Shown: piece by piece, positions 32,460-41,651 of the stretch | How positions within the stretch are numbered: the first letter of the stretch is position 1 | How the letters are laid out: each line of letters starts with the position of its first letter | Assembly: GCA_030430495.1 (NCBI GenBank) | Contig: JAUIKM010000001.1 | Location: 1-64,000, forward strand | Length of the DNA: 64,000 nt | Source: a bacterium | Lineage (GTDB): Bacteria; Bacteroidota; Ignavibacteria; Kapaibacteriales; UBA7675 | Reading direction: 5' to 3' | Position numbers and translations under genes: made by a program | The notes under the pieces: generated by a model | Databases searched by the model: none | Told to the model about the DNA's origin: nothing | The model's input: only the letters and a program-made list of their open reading frames with translations

Positions 32460-34298
32460 TCAAAGATTCCAGGCCGACTGACAATCATCAATCAATTCCA
32501 TTACGCTTGTGGTGATCTGCTTAAACTCTTCACATTCTTTTGGAATGTTGTTAATCAACTGACGTTGAATGGTTAAAAGGTCCTTACTTGTTACCTCTCC
32601 TGAATGTCCTATTTGTTTCGTAGCGTAATCTGCAATGCACTGTTTCGCGTCAAGTGATGGGGTGTATCCGATTAATTCACGATTGTGCTCTGCAACAAAT
32701 TTTTCTGGATTCGCAAATGGAAGAAATTTGATTCTGGAGTTTGCATAACGTATAAAACTCCGAAGATTGTCAATTTTCTGCTGTGGATTGTTTGAATCTC
32801 CCGGCAGCGTGGGGCAGTGTCCCAATGCATCCTTGACTTTCTTTTCAAGTTTGGAATCCTGACTTTTGGGAATATTCTCCTCTCTGGGTAGTTCGCGGGA
32901 TTTCTTGACATCACCATCCAACATGAATGAGCTTTGAGAAACAGATGACAGAGATTCATATCCAGCTAGATTCAGCAGGCTGGTGGAGCCTCCCGGTAAG
33001 AATATGACACTCAATCTGTCACGGTAACTAGCCTCCAGCCCGTGGTAGCAGGCATACAATACAATGGCTTGGGCCATCGCATCTTCCACATATAGTTTCA
33101 TTTTGTCTGCTGTACTACTCTTGTGACCTAGGTGGAAGGAGCTAGCATGGGCTGGAGCGGAATTCATGATCGTTACTTTATTCTTCAGGTTGGGATCGAC
33201 ATTTAAAACTTTAATGGCATCGTTAGGCAAACTATCAACGAAAAAGGGTGAATGCGTCGACATTACGACCTGGAGCTTTTTCTCCCAGATCTTTTTCAGC
33301 AGGTATCTTTGGAAATTCTCTTGAGCACCAATGTGAAGCGAGGTCTCTGGTTCATCAAGTAAGACAAGTGCACTATTTGTTGCATTCTCCAAAGCATATA
33401 CCAGCCGAACAACGCTGGTTTCTCCACTGCCGGCGAAAGCTTCGGAATACATATGAGATTGATCGTCGGATTGCTCTTTCCGTAAATAGACGGAATATCC
33501 TCCTTGCATGTAGTAGTCGTGCTCCACGTATTCTATACTCGTGTATTCCGTTTCCAGGATGTCATTTACTTTGTTAATATATGAGTCGGGAAAAGTGAAA
33601 TTCTGTGTAATGCGCTCCTTGAGATAGTGGATGTCGCTTGACTTCTTGGCATCTATTGCAGCTTTGAGTTTTCGAGAGCGCTTTCTAAGGAGTGCACGGT
33701 GGGCCGGCCGGGACATGTTCTGTTGTGAATTGTAATAGGCCCGGCTGTAAAATGCTCTGTCGAAGGCGCTGATCTCAGTTCTGAAATCCAGATAAATCAC
33801 ATCCTTTTCGATGGCATTCCATCGCGTTTTAGACCTGCCTTTCTGCATAGTTTGTCCCTCATTGATTGGCGGCATCTTTTTCATTCCAAAGCTCGTTATC
33901 GGTCTGGACGGTTCCCAGTAGTCAGGGTCATAACCACTGGATTTAGAGTGTTTCTTTTTTATGTAAGTTTTAAGGACTTCCGCAATGAAATTCGTTCCGG
34001 GTATCTTGTATCGGTAAAAAAAAGCAGGCCTTCCTTCAATTGGATCGACATGAGTGGCAAACCAGTAGTCTGCGGGACTCTGACCGTCAGGACAACCATA
34101 AAGAGCGTGAAGTATTGAACTCTTGTTTGTTCCATTCTTCCCAATTAACAGTGTCAGTGGGAAATCGAATGTTAACTCGGATCCGGGATAAATGTTTTTA
34201 TAGTTTGGGAAAACTATTGAAGAAATGTAGGGACTAAATGCTCCGCCATGTTTAAATGTACTCTGCAATTTTTCGATTAAAATCTCTTTTTCAGCCAT
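32460..34298 (-). CDS. OLD/GajA-like protein: AAA ATPase with TOPRIM domain
   Basis: 612 residues. The ATPase part has a P-loop GKNGTNKS (53-60), an ABC-type signature AGSGETS (289-295), Walker B LVLLDEPETS (311-320) and the switch His in MSTHSPF. A TOPRIM-like nuclease domain follows: acidic Glu405 in KLYVEDA, PGGST at about 435, and the DxD pair Asp461/Asp463 in MLDGDVK. This order is that of OLD-family nucleases such as Gabija GajA. It starts 17 bp after the methyltransferase gene, in the same direction, so it may be the restriction partner. No helicase (GajB) gene is present. AT-rich composition differs from the flanks. Confidence 0.85.
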   Translation of the reverse strand: MAEKEILIEKLQSTFKHGGAFSPYISSIVFPNYKNIYPGSELTFDFPLTLLIGKNGTNKSSILHALYGCPDGQSPADYWFATHVDPIEGRPAFFYRYKIPGTNFIAEVLKTYIKKKHSKSSGYDPDYWEPSRPITSFGMKKMPPINEGQTMQKGRSKTRWNAIEKDVIYLDFRTEISAFDRAFYSRAYYNSQQNMSRPAHRALLRKRSRKLKAAIDAKKSSDIHYLKERITQNFTFPDSYINKVNDILETEYTSIEYVEHDYYMQGGYSVYLRKEQSDDQSHMYSEAFAGSGETSVVRLVYALENATNSALVLLDEPETSLHIGAQENFQRYLLKKIWEKKLQVVMSTHSPFFVDSLPNDAIKVLNVDPNLKNKVTIMNSAPAHASSFHLGHKSSTADKMKLYVEDAMAQAIVLYACYHGLEASYRDRLSVIFLPGGSTSLLNLAGYESLSSVSQSSFMLDGDVKKSRELPREENIPKSQDSKLEKKVKDALGHCPTLPGDSNNPQQKIDNLRSFIRYANSRIKFLPFANPEKFVAEHNRELIGYTPSLDAKQCIADYATKQIGHSGEVTSKDLLTIQRQLINNIPKECEEFKQITTSVMELIDDCQSAWNL

Positions 34299-34315
34299 GA
34301 AAAACCTGATTCAAT

Positions 34316-35341
34316 TTAGTTAAAACATCGTGTGATATATTTGGCCATTTCCGGTGCTACGGCGTTTCCGACCTGGCGAGCACAAGAAGATAGTGAACCA
34401 TGAAAAACAAATTCATCAGGGAAAGTTTGCAGACGCGCGGCTTCTCGAACACTTATAGCCCGGTGCTGTTCAGGATGACCAAAGCGGCCATTCGAGTAAC
34501 TGATACATCTGGTTGTTAGTGTCGGAGCCGGAGCATTCCACGCCATTCGCCCATAAACATCCGTATGCCCCTTGTGATTTTTATGACTGGGGATTGTAAG
34601 TTCGGCAGGCCAGTTACGGCGGTCTCCACCTGGGGGGGTGTTTTTGATCCTGTTTAAGTTTATTGCGGATAGTTTGGCAGACTCATGATTGGGAATGTCA
34701 GGATGACTTTCTCCTGCCTTGATTTCTGGTAGATCCGAAATAAACATTTTGGTAGTTGCAGGTTCGACATTATTGAACGTCATTGAATATTCGATTGGGG
34801 AGATTGACAGACCGGAATTTTGTCGGCAGGCAATCAGAATGAATCTTTTTCGAGTTTGAGGCACCCCATATCTGGAGGCGTCGACAACCTGCATGTCAAA
34901 TTCATATTTGTTGTGTTTTAATGTTTGCAGAAACGTTTTGAACATTCCACCATTCTTGTCAATGTTTTGCAGACCGGGCACATTCTCAAGGAAAAGGTAT
35001 TCCGGCTTCCAGTACGTAATGAATCGACTGAATTCTGTTAAAAGAGAACGGCGTGAATCGTAGGACGTAATTCTTCTTTGGTGTTTGCTGAATGGCTGAC
35101 AGGGAGCACAGCCAGAAAAGAGCAAAGGCGTACGACGCCTCTTATTCAAAATACCTGACAGATCAGCTGGCCGGACTGTTCTAATATCTTCTTGAATTGT
35201 AAAAGCTTCAGGAAAGTTGGATCTGAACGTTTTGATTGAGTCATGGTCAAAATCGAGTGCGCCAGCAATCTCAAAACCACCGTTCTGAAATCCGAGACTG
35301 GTTCCACCGCAGCCGCTGAAAAAATCAAACACTCTGACCAT
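34316..35341 (-). CDS. DNA (cytosine-5) methyltransferase
   Basis: 341 residues. It carries the m5C methyltransferase motifs in order: I (DFFSGCGGTSLGF, 6-18, SAM binding), IV (SGCAPCQPFS, catalytic Cys81), VI (FLENVPGLQ, Glu119) and VIII (QTRKRFILIA). A short target-recognition region follows, then IX/X (REAARLQTFPDEF and QVGNAV near the end). The recognition sequence cannot be read from this. It is the first gene of the two-gene island inserted between flgJ and flgN. Its AT-rich codons point to horizontal transfer. Confidence 0.95.
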   Translation of the reverse strand: MVRVFDFFSGCGGTSLGFQNGGFEIAGALDFDHDSIKTFRSNFPEAFTIQEDIRTVRPADLSGILNKRRRTPLLFSGCAPCQPFSKHQRRITSYDSRRSLLTEFSRFITYWKPEYLFLENVPGLQNIDKNGGMFKTFLQTLKHNKYEFDMQVVDASRYGVPQTRKRFILIACRQNSGLSISPIEYSMTFNNVEPATTKMFISDLPEIKAGESHPDIPNHESAKLSAINLNRIKNTPPGGDRRNWPAELTIPSHKNHKGHTDVYGRMAWNAPAPTLTTRCISYSNGRFGHPEQHRAISVREAARLQTFPDEFVFHGSLSSCARQVGNAVAPEMAKYITRCFN

Positions 35342-35647
35342 GTGGATTCTTGCTTTTGTTTCGAGCTGATACGTAGAACGCCAACCTTCAATTCAGAAAT
35401 TATTAGCCAGATGACGACGGCGTGCACCACTCAGATATTTGAGATAACAACTTACAATAATAGTGCAGAAAACTCAAAAACTCAACAACTTGAAAAAGTT
35501 ATTGAGTTTCAGTGTATGGAGAACCTGTCAATTGACGTAGACACGGAAAATGCCGTTCCTCCCGAATTTGTAGTTTGGGGCTACATGACCTTCACGAAGC
35601 AATTTGGCCAGTCTTTAATTAATCAGGCTGTAGAGAATTTTGCCCGC
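35342..35647. other. Right flank of the AT-rich island
   Basis: About 300 bp of AT-rich DNA upstream of the methyltransferase start, presumably holding its promoter. A plus-strand frame (MTTACTTQIF at 35411) runs through it and continues antisense into flgJ without a stop, so I do not call it a gene. Confidence 0.5.
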
Positions 35648-36670
35648 TCAAAACGGAAATCCCCGCGGATCCAAGCTCGCTGTTTCGCTGTTCTGGAACA
35701 TGCCGCCGCCAATAGCCGTGTCCTCCAGAATCGCAAACATCTCGTGATAGCGCTGTACGTTGCTGACGTAAGCTTTGGTCTCCGCAAAAGGAGGGACGCC
35801 CTTGTATTTGTCCACGTTGCCCGGTCCGGCGTTGTAAGCCGCCAAAGCTTTTGTTAAGTCGCCGTCAAAACGCGCCAGCATTTTGCCCAGGTATCGCGTG
35901 CCGCCCTTGATGTTGGCCGCCGGATTCAGCGAATTGTCCACTCCCATGTCGCTCGCCGTGCCGTCCATCAACTGCATCAGGCCCTTGGCGCCGGCAGGCG
36001 AAACCGCATTGGCCTGACCGGCCGATTCCGCCGCGATGACCGCTTTAACGAGTGAAGCGGGGACGCTGTGTTCCGAGGCCGCCTGACGAATCTGCGTTTC
36101 GTAGGGACGAATGCGATCGATCACCCGGTCCAGAAAAGAGTTGCCGCCCGTGGAACCGGTGCGTTTGGTCGCTTCAACCATTTGCAGAGCGCTGTCGGCC
36201 ATTGCCGCCACATTCTTGATCATGTCGTTCTGTTCGCTGGATGTGCCGTCCGCACCAGGTGTTTCCGGCTGCCGTTGAGAGATTGGTAGTTGCATTTGCG
36301 TGCGCAAAGGCATGCGTCCGCCGCCGCTCATCTGTGCATAAATCTGCTCCGCCAAACCAAAGCCGCCCTGATCGGTGGCGTATTCGGCAAATTGCAGGTC
36401 GACGTAGCCGTCCAGAGCTGCGCCGCCGAAGGACATGGCGCCTTCGTTGTTCTGATCCTGTTCGAGCATCGCCGTTTTCATCGACTTCATCAACATGTGA
36501 ACAAAAATCGATTCAAATCCCTCGGCGGCTTTTTTCATCTCCGCGTTGCGGGCCTCGTCGGGCAGGGCTACATTCTGCAGTCTTTCGGCCTGCCGGCGCA
36601 GACTCTCTACGCGCGGCATGGAAAAATCGGCAGAGCCGGGAGAATCGATCGGGAGGAACTCGCTGGACAT
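35648..36670 (-). CDS. flgJ: FlgJ: rod-binding domain fused to SLT lytic transglycosylase
   Basis: 340 residues. The N-terminal Rod-binding domain (about 40-110; KKAAEGFESIFVHMLMKSM and GLAEQIYAQM) caps the growing rod. The C-terminal half is a GH23/SLT transglycosylase with catalytic Glu215 in VIAAESAG, GLMQLM (230-235) and AAYNAGPGNVDKY. It opens peptidoglycan for the rod. The best known FlgJ proteins carry a GH73 glucosaminidase instead, so this pairing is less usual. Its stop marks the right edge of the inserted island. Confidence 0.93.
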   Translation of the reverse strand: MSSEFLPIDSPGSADFSMPRVESLRRQAERLQNVALPDEARNAEMKKAAEGFESIFVHMLMKSMKTAMLEQDQNNEGAMSFGGAALDGYVDLQFAEYATDQGGFGLAEQIYAQMSGGGRMPLRTQMQLPISQRQPETPGADGTSSEQNDMIKNVAAMADSALQMVEATKRTGSTGGNSFLDRVIDRIRPYETQIRQAASEHSVPASLVKAVIAAESAGQANAVSPAGAKGLMQLMDGTASDMGVDNSLNPAANIKGGTRYLGKMLARFDGDLTKALAAYNAGPGNVDKYKGVPPFAETKAYVSNVQRYHEMFAILEDTAIGGGMFQNSETASLDPRGFPF

Positions 36671-36685
36671 GTTAAACCACCGGGA

Positions 36686-37813
36686 TTACTGAATAACCAG
36701 CTCGGCCTGCAATGCGCCGGATTGTTTAAGTGCCTGGAAAATTGCAATGAGATCGCGCGGAGAAACGCGCAGAGCATTTAACGCATCGGCCATTTCCTGC
36801 ACGGAACTCGTAGCCGGCAGGACGGAGGCAGGGTTTAACTGCTCCGAAGCCGCGACCGTTGCATTGTCGACGCGCCGGTTTTCCGCAAAAGTAAAAGGTC
36901 GAGGTTGTGAAATGCCGGCCTGATTCTGTATCTGAATTTCCAGGCTGCCATGTGCCACAACTGCGCTCTGCAGAGTCACGGCGCCGCCGATGACAATCGT
37001 TCCCGTGCGCTCGTTAATGACAACTCTGGCGGCGGGATCCGGCTGAACTTCGAGTGCTTCAATGCGCGCAATGGCAGCCGTTAACGCATCGCGATCGAGT
37101 GCGGTCGTGAAACGGATCTGCACCGTACCGGCATCAAGCGCCTGCACCTCTCCGTCAATTCCTCCACCACTGCGAATGGCATCCGCAACGCGAGATGCCA
37201 GCGTGTAGTCCGGCTGGTTAAGTTGGATTGTCACGGACGTGGTATCGGAGATGCGCGGCGTCTCGCGTTCGAGCATGCCGCCGCCGGGCACACGGCCCGC
37301 AGCGGTGAAATTTTTGCCGACGCTGGAGCCACGGGCCTCAAACTGATAACCGCCGATGCTCACAGCACCCTGCGCCATGCCGTAAACATTGTCGTTGAAA
37401 CTCCCCGACAGCGGCGTCATCAACAGCATGCCACCCTGCAGCGATCGCGCGTCGCCGAGCGTCGAGACCTGAATGTCAAACCGTGCGCCGGGTTTGAGGT
37501 AGGGCGGGATCACGGCAGTTACCATGACGGCAGCCACGTTGCGCGTGCGCAGATTTGTCTGCGGCACGGTAATGCCGAAGCGTTTTAACATACTGGTGAC
37601 CGACTGGATCGTAAATGTCGACCGCGGTGAGTCGCCGGTATTGTTGAGTCCCGTCACCAGGCCGTAGCCGATCACCTGAACGCCGCTGACGCCGTCGATG
37701 TTCGCCACGTCTTTGATGCGCGCCGCTTCCATTGCGCCGGACTGCACGACCGACACGAGAATCAACAGGGAAATCGCAAAGCGAAGGATGTGTTTTAGTC
37801 GATTGTTAACCAT
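36686..37813 (-). CDS. flgI: Flagellar P-ring protein
   Basis: 375 residues with a Sec signal peptide (about residues 8-30). The conserved start ARIKDVANIDGVSGVQVIGYGLVTGL is complete, as are TLGDARSLQGGMLLMTPL and the C-terminal LNALRVSPRDLIAIFQALK. FlgI forms the periplasmic P-ring bushing around the rod. It lies 15 bp upstream of flgJ. Confidence 0.97.
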   Translation of the reverse strand: MVNNRLKHILRFAISLLILVSVVQSGAMEAARIKDVANIDGVSGVQVIGYGLVTGLNNTGDSPRSTFTIQSVTSMLKRFGITVPQTNLRTRNVAAVMVTAVIPPYLKPGARFDIQVSTLGDARSLQGGMLLMTPLSGSFNDNVYGMAQGAVSIGGYQFEARGSSVGKNFTAAGRVPGGGMLERETPRISDTTSVTIQLNQPDYTLASRVADAIRSGGGIDGEVQALDAGTVQIRFTTALDRDALTAAIARIEALEVQPDPAARVVINERTGTIVIGGAVTLQSAVVAHGSLEIQIQNQAGISQPRPFTFAENRRVDNATVAASEQLNPASVLPATSSVQEMADALNALRVSPRDLIAIFQALKQSGALQAELVIQ

Positions 37814-37851
37814 GGGTATACCGTCGTTGCTTGCGTTTAACAGCAGACAGT

Positions 37852-38433
37852 TTAAAACAGAATGCGCAGGAATTTAGTAATCAGTCCCGGCTCCTGTGCC
37901 TTGGTAATATTGCCGTCGCCCTCGTAAATGAGCGTCAATTCAGAGATGTTGTAGGAAAAGACGCTGTTGTCAGGGCGAATATCGGCCGGGCGGACATAAC
38001 CCGTTATGGTTATCTTTTGTGTTTCATTGTTGATTTTGGTCGTGCGAATGCCTTCAATCTGCAGGTTGCCGTTTTCATCCACCGAAATAACACGCGCGCT
38101 TAAACGCGCCCGGAATCTCTCGGCGCGCGTCGATTGTCCGCGACCGCGGAAATCGTTGCCGCTGTTGACGCCGAGGTCGAGGCCGCTCGGATCGCTGCCG
38201 GTGTTTAAGTCAAATCCGGCGTTTAAATCCGTGTCGGATGATTCCGTGGTTGTCGCAGAATTGTCCGCCTTGATGTCTTCGCTCACAAAAATTGTTACGG
38301 CGTCGCCCACCTGCAGGGCCTTGCGGTCGCTGAACAGCGAACGGCGCACGTTCTGATCGAACTGCGCCTGCATTTCCGCTGCGCCGAGGAGCAGGAGGGA
38401 GACCAAACAGAAGGCGATTTTATTGATTGTCAT
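37852..38433 (-). CDS. flgH: Flagellar L-ring protein, lacking a lipobox
   Basis: 193 residues from ATG 38433 (GGAG seven bases upstream). FlgH motifs are present: SLFSDRKALQVGDAVTIFVSE, the RFRARLSARVISVDENGNLQIEG segment (as ARLSARVISVDENGNL) and GYVRPADIRPDNSVFS. It forms the outer-membrane L-ring. In many bacteria FlgH is a lipoprotein. Here the signal peptide (LVSLLLLGAAEMQAQ) has no cysteine at the cleavage site and looks like a signal peptidase I substrate. Confidence 0.95.
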   Translation of the reverse strand: MTINKIAFCLVSLLLLGAAEMQAQFDQNVRRSLFSDRKALQVGDAVTIFVSEDIKADNSATTTESSDTDLNAGFDLNTGSDPSGLDLGVNSGNDFRGRGQSTRAERFRARLSARVISVDENGNLQIEGIRTTKINNETQKITITGYVRPADIRPDNSVFSYNISELTLIYEGDGNITKAQEPGLITKFLRILF

Positions 38434-38460
38434 TGCGTACTCCGCCACTGGGGTTCACAC

Positions 38461-39195
38461 TCAAAACACTATTTCCACTATGCCGGCGCCGCGTGCGCGC
38501 GCCACAATCGGATCGCGCGAGCCGTCGCGCAGAACCCGTACACTTTGTCCGGGGGCGGCGTCCGCCAGGGCCCGACCATGCGTGCGGACTTCAATGCTTC
38601 CGCGTTTAACGACAAGGACAACTTTCTGTCCGCGGATGATGCCGTCGGCCGACATTGCGATGTTATCATCGAGCGTCTGACCGGCGCGGACGTCCGAATT
38701 CAGTTTGCGTCCAATCAACTGGTCCAGTTCAACACCGTTGCGCGGTGCGGCCTGCGCTTCACAGCGTTTAAGCACGATATCGCTGCGCTGCAGAATCCGC
38801 CCTTGCTGCAGCGTGTGCGCCGCTGCGGGGACCATCACGTATTCCTTTACGCGGAAGGGCAACATGACCTGGCGCAGCACTTCTTCCTCGTGTACAAACT
38901 CCACCAGGACGTTGCGCACGCTGGAACGCCGCTCGGCGCCACTGCTGATGCGGGCTACGACGCGTTCCTCATCAAAATGCTGGTCCGCCACCGCGCCGAT
39001 CGCCTCAATCTCGCTGTCCGGCCCCAGTGCTTTGCGCAGGTACTGCTCGGCGGCTTGTTCAATCCGTTCAGCTGAAAAGCTGACGGCGGCTTCGGCCTGC
39101 ATCATGGCAGCCAGGAATAAACTGAGAAAGGCGATGCCGGAAATTATCGGCAATCGCCTGTGTTTGCGCTGATGTTTTGTGTGTCCTGGAGTCAT
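38461..39195 (-). CDS. flgA: Flagellar P-ring assembly chaperone FlgA
   Basis: 244 residues from ATG 39195, preceded by AAGAGG. The longer open frame lacks a signal-like start. A signal or membrane segment (about 18-36) precedes the periplasmic domain. The C-terminal SAF/ChapFlgA domain is clear (LQQGRILQRSDIVLKRCEAQ, IGRKLNSDVRAGQTL, GQKVVLVVKRGSIEVRTHG). FlgA assists P-ring formation in the periplasm. It lies 27 bp upstream of flgH. Confidence 0.93.
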   Translation of the reverse strand: MTPGHTKHQRKHRRLPIISGIAFLSLFLAAMMQAEAAVSFSAERIEQAAEQYLRKALGPDSEIEAIGAVADQHFDEERVVARISSGAERRSSVRNVLVEFVHEEEVLRQVMLPFRVKEYVMVPAAAHTLQQGRILQRSDIVLKRCEAQAAPRNGVELDQLIGRKLNSDVRAGQTLDDNIAMSADGIIRGQKVVLVVKRGSIEVRTHGRALADAAPGQSVRVLRDGSRDPIVARARGAGIVEIVF

Positions 39196-39371
39196 GTTAA
39201 CCTCTTCCCGCTGCTCGTCAAGCTCCGGCGGGGAAGCGATGGATTCGCTGTCCGCGCGTCGCGTCCGGCGTTCCTGACGCAGCCTGCAATGCGATTCGCT
39301 GTGTGCTGTTAAACTATCGGAACGAAAAGCCATCATGTCCTGAACCCTGTCCTTGTATTTACCGCCTGGTA

Positions 39372-40163
39372 TTAACCGCGTTTGAGATTGGTCGCGGTCT
39401 GCAGCATTTCCTCGGCTGTTTTAACCGATTTGGAGTTGAGCTCAAAAGCGCGCTGCGCCATGATCATGCCGACCATTTCTTCAACCAGGTCGACATTGGA
39501 GTTTTCAAGGTGGGCCTGCAGAACCATTCCCGTATTGTTAAGTCCGGGCTGTTCAAACTGCGCCTGGCCTGAGGCCGCCGTTTCCACGTACAGGTTTTCA
39601 CCCAGGGCGCGCAGGCCGGCGGGATTGATAAAACGCGCCAGCTCAAACTGTCCGACGATATCGGGATCCGTGCTGCCTTCCGTGTAAACGGACACCACGC
39701 CGTCACGTGAAATATCCACCTGGACCGCGTCATCTGGGATGGTAATACCGGGCTCCAGCACATATCCCTGATTGGTGACCAGCTGACCGTTACGGTCTAT
39801 CTGAAAGGATCCGTCGCGCGTGTACGCAAAGCTGTTGTCAGGGCGGCGAATGATGAAAAAACCTTCGCCGTTTATTGCCATGTCAAAAGGATTGTTTGTT
39901 CCTTCAACATCGCCCTGGTGAAAATGACGCGCCGTCCCAACCAGTTCCGTACCGCTGCCAATCTGCACTTCACTGCCGGGTTCGTTGCCGAAAAAGCGCG
40001 TGTTGCCCGCCGGTTTGAGGTTCTCGTACAGCAAGTCCTGGAATTCGGGCCGGATTTTCTTGAATGATGTTGTATTGGCGTTCGCCAGGTTGTTGGCGAT
40101 AATTTCAACATAGCGCTGCTGTGCGGAAAGCCCGGTTGCAGCCGTGTGCAGTGTTTTATCCAT
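39372..40163 (-). CDS. flgG: Flagellar distal rod protein
   Basis: 263 residues. N-terminal rod motif (AATGLSAQQRYVEIIANNLANANTTSFK), FlgG-type DMAINGEGFFII at about 75-90 and the C-terminal EEMVGMIMAQRAFELNSKSVKTAEEM. FlgG builds the distal rod that passes through the P and L rings encoded downstream. Eleven bases separate it from flgF. Confidence 0.96.
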   Translation of the reverse strand: MDKTLHTAATGLSAQQRYVEIIANNLANANTTSFKKIRPEFQDLLYENLKPAGNTRFFGNEPGSEVQIGSGTELVGTARHFHQGDVEGTNNPFDMAINGEGFFIIRRPDNSFAYTRDGSFQIDRNGQLVTNQGYVLEPGITIPDDAVQVDISRDGVVSVYTEGSTDPDIVGQFELARFINPAGLRALGENLYVETAASGQAQFEQPGLNNTGMVLQAHLENSNVDLVEEMVGMIMAQRAFELNSKSVKTAEEMLQTATNLKRG

Positions 40164-40174
40164 GTTTAACTCCT

Positions 40175-40951
40175 TTAGAGGACGCGTCCGATTTCAATGC
40201 TGCGATCGAGCGTGTCGTCGTTTGTGCGGATAACCCTGTTGCCCAGTTCAAACGAGCGCTGCGTCTGGATCATCGCCACCATTTCCTCCACGATGTCCAC
40301 GTTGGATACTTCTATAAAACCCTGTTTAACATCCAGTTCCGCGGGGGAGACGGTCTCCAGAATGGTCTCCGCACGCGGTTTAAAGTGCGTGTTGGAAACG
40401 CGTTCCAGCGTCTGCGGATTCTCCGCGTCCAGCACTTGCAGCCGTCCGATACTTTCGTCATTGACAAACATCTCGCCGGTAGCGCCGACGACCAGACTGA
40501 GCGGCTCAGAGGAATTGAGGCCGTTGCCCTGCAGCAGGTACTGTGGTATGACCAGCGTACCCGTTTCGCCCATGAGCGGATAACCCTGCGGCGTCGTGAT
40601 TGTACCATCGTCCGACAGCGTAAAACGCCCGGCGCGCGTTAGAAGCTCTTCGCCGTTGTCGTTAAGCACCGTAAAGTAGCCGCGATTGTTCAAGGCAAAT
40701 TCAAAAGGGTTGTCGGTCTTCTCAAACGCACCCTGCGAGAGGTCTGTATGTTTCTCGGACATTGGGTCAGTTTGTTCAACGTCCCCGGGAATGCCGTGCA
40801 GGTTAAATTTTGCTTCCAGCAATCGCCGCTGGAAAACACCCTCGCGTTTGAATCCCGTGGTCTTGGCATTCGCAATGTTGTTGGCAGAAACTTCCAGGCG
40901 CGTCTGGTCGGGAAGCATGCCGATTGCGGCCGTATACATTTCTTTTATCAT
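40175..40951 (-). CDS. flgF: Flagellar proximal rod protein
   Basis: 258 residues, of the FlgF/FlgG family: IGMLPDQTRLEVSANNIANAKTTGFKR at the start, FEFALNNRGYFTVLN in the middle and VEEMVAMIQTQRSFELGNRVIR at the end. Its place before flgG and its shorter, more divergent core favour FlgF. The start overlaps the stop of the fhlB-like gene (ATGA). Confidence 0.92.
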   Translation of the reverse strand: MIKEMYTAAIGMLPDQTRLEVSANNIANAKTTGFKREGVFQRRLLEAKFNLHGIPGDVEQTDPMSEKHTDLSQGAFEKTDNPFEFALNNRGYFTVLNDNGEELLTRAGRFTLSDDGTITTPQGYPLMGETGTLVIPQYLLQGNGLNSSEPLSLVVGATGEMFVNDESIGRLQVLDAENPQTLERVSNTHFKPRAETILETVSPAELDVKQGFIEVSNVDIVEEMVAMIQTQRSFELGNRVIRTNDDTLDRSIEIGRVL

Positions 40952-41334
40952 TCACTCTGCTCCCGTGATGAGTCGGTTTCGCCCGAATCCCGTTCCGCCT
41001 CTTCTGAATCGAATTCAGGTGCTTCCGACAATTGACTCCCGTCCGGCTCTGATTTTTTTTGCTCGTTAACGTCGTAGACGAAGGCGAGTACTTCGGCGAC
41101 GACCTCGTACAGGTCGGGCGGAACTTCCTCCATCACGTCAATCGAAGCCAGCAGTTCAAGCAAGTCGGGGTCCGACCGCACCGGAACATCTCCGGCGCGG
41201 GCAAGTTCGAGAATCTTGCGGGCGAGCGCTCCGCTGCCTTTGGCCGTCACCCTCGGCGCGGATTCACCTTCGGCGTCATATTTGAGCGCCACGGCGCGCG
41301 CACGTCCGGAACGTCTGTCGGACTGCTTCGCCAT
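40948..41334 (-). CDS. FlhB C-terminal-domain-like protein (FhlB/YlqH type)
   Basis: About 128 residues from ATG 41334 (a TTG at 41340 is the alternative). The first 90 residues match the cytoplasmic export-switch domain of FlhB: RARAVALKYDAEGESAPRV, VTAKGSGALARKILELARAG and VPVRSDPDLLELL. It has no NPTH cleavage motif or membrane helices, as is usual for stand-alone FhlB/FlhX homologues. The tail is acidic and Ser-rich. In other bacteria such proteins can partly replace the FlhB C-domain in substrate switching. It heads the leftward flagellar block. Confidence 0.85.
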   Translation of the reverse strand: MAKQSDRRSGRARAVALKYDAEGESAPRVTAKGSGALARKILELARAGDVPVRSDPDLLELLASIDVMEEVPPDLYEVVAEVLAFVYDVNEQKKSEPDGSQLSEAPEFDSEEAERDSGETDSSREQSE

Positions 41335-41651
41335 AAACAACCATCCTCAAAGTGCGTGCCAATTTCGAGCGGGCCTTGCAAGTGGTCGAATGCAGTCAAT
41401 TCGGGGTTCAACAGGACCGTAGCGGCGGGAATTGGCGAATATTCGCCGCCAGTGATCTGCGGTGGAGCGGTCTTGCGCGTTCAAAGTTATGAACTTAGGC
41501 GGCGCGGCTGTAAATTTGCGTTTTTTTGACGCCAGTACAGTAGTAGTTGTCGCTTTCCGTCGTCCGCGCCGCGCGATCGTCCGGAGCCGACACTGTACAC
41601 CCGCGCACAGGATGCGCCCGCGTTGGGACTATTTGGAACGAAAGGCATTTC

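Noticed and set aside
35243-35857. Plus-strand open frame across the right island edge
   Set aside because: It overlaps the start of the methyltransferase and runs on antisense to flgJ until a chance stop. No family motif is seen and no ribosome site supports the inner ATG at 35411.
41346-41361. Sigma-54-like sequence (TTGGCACG-N4-TTGA on the minus strand) before the fhlB-like gene
   Set aside because: The -12 element would place the transcription start within a few bases of the start codon, downstream of the ribosome site, and the last consensus base is missing.
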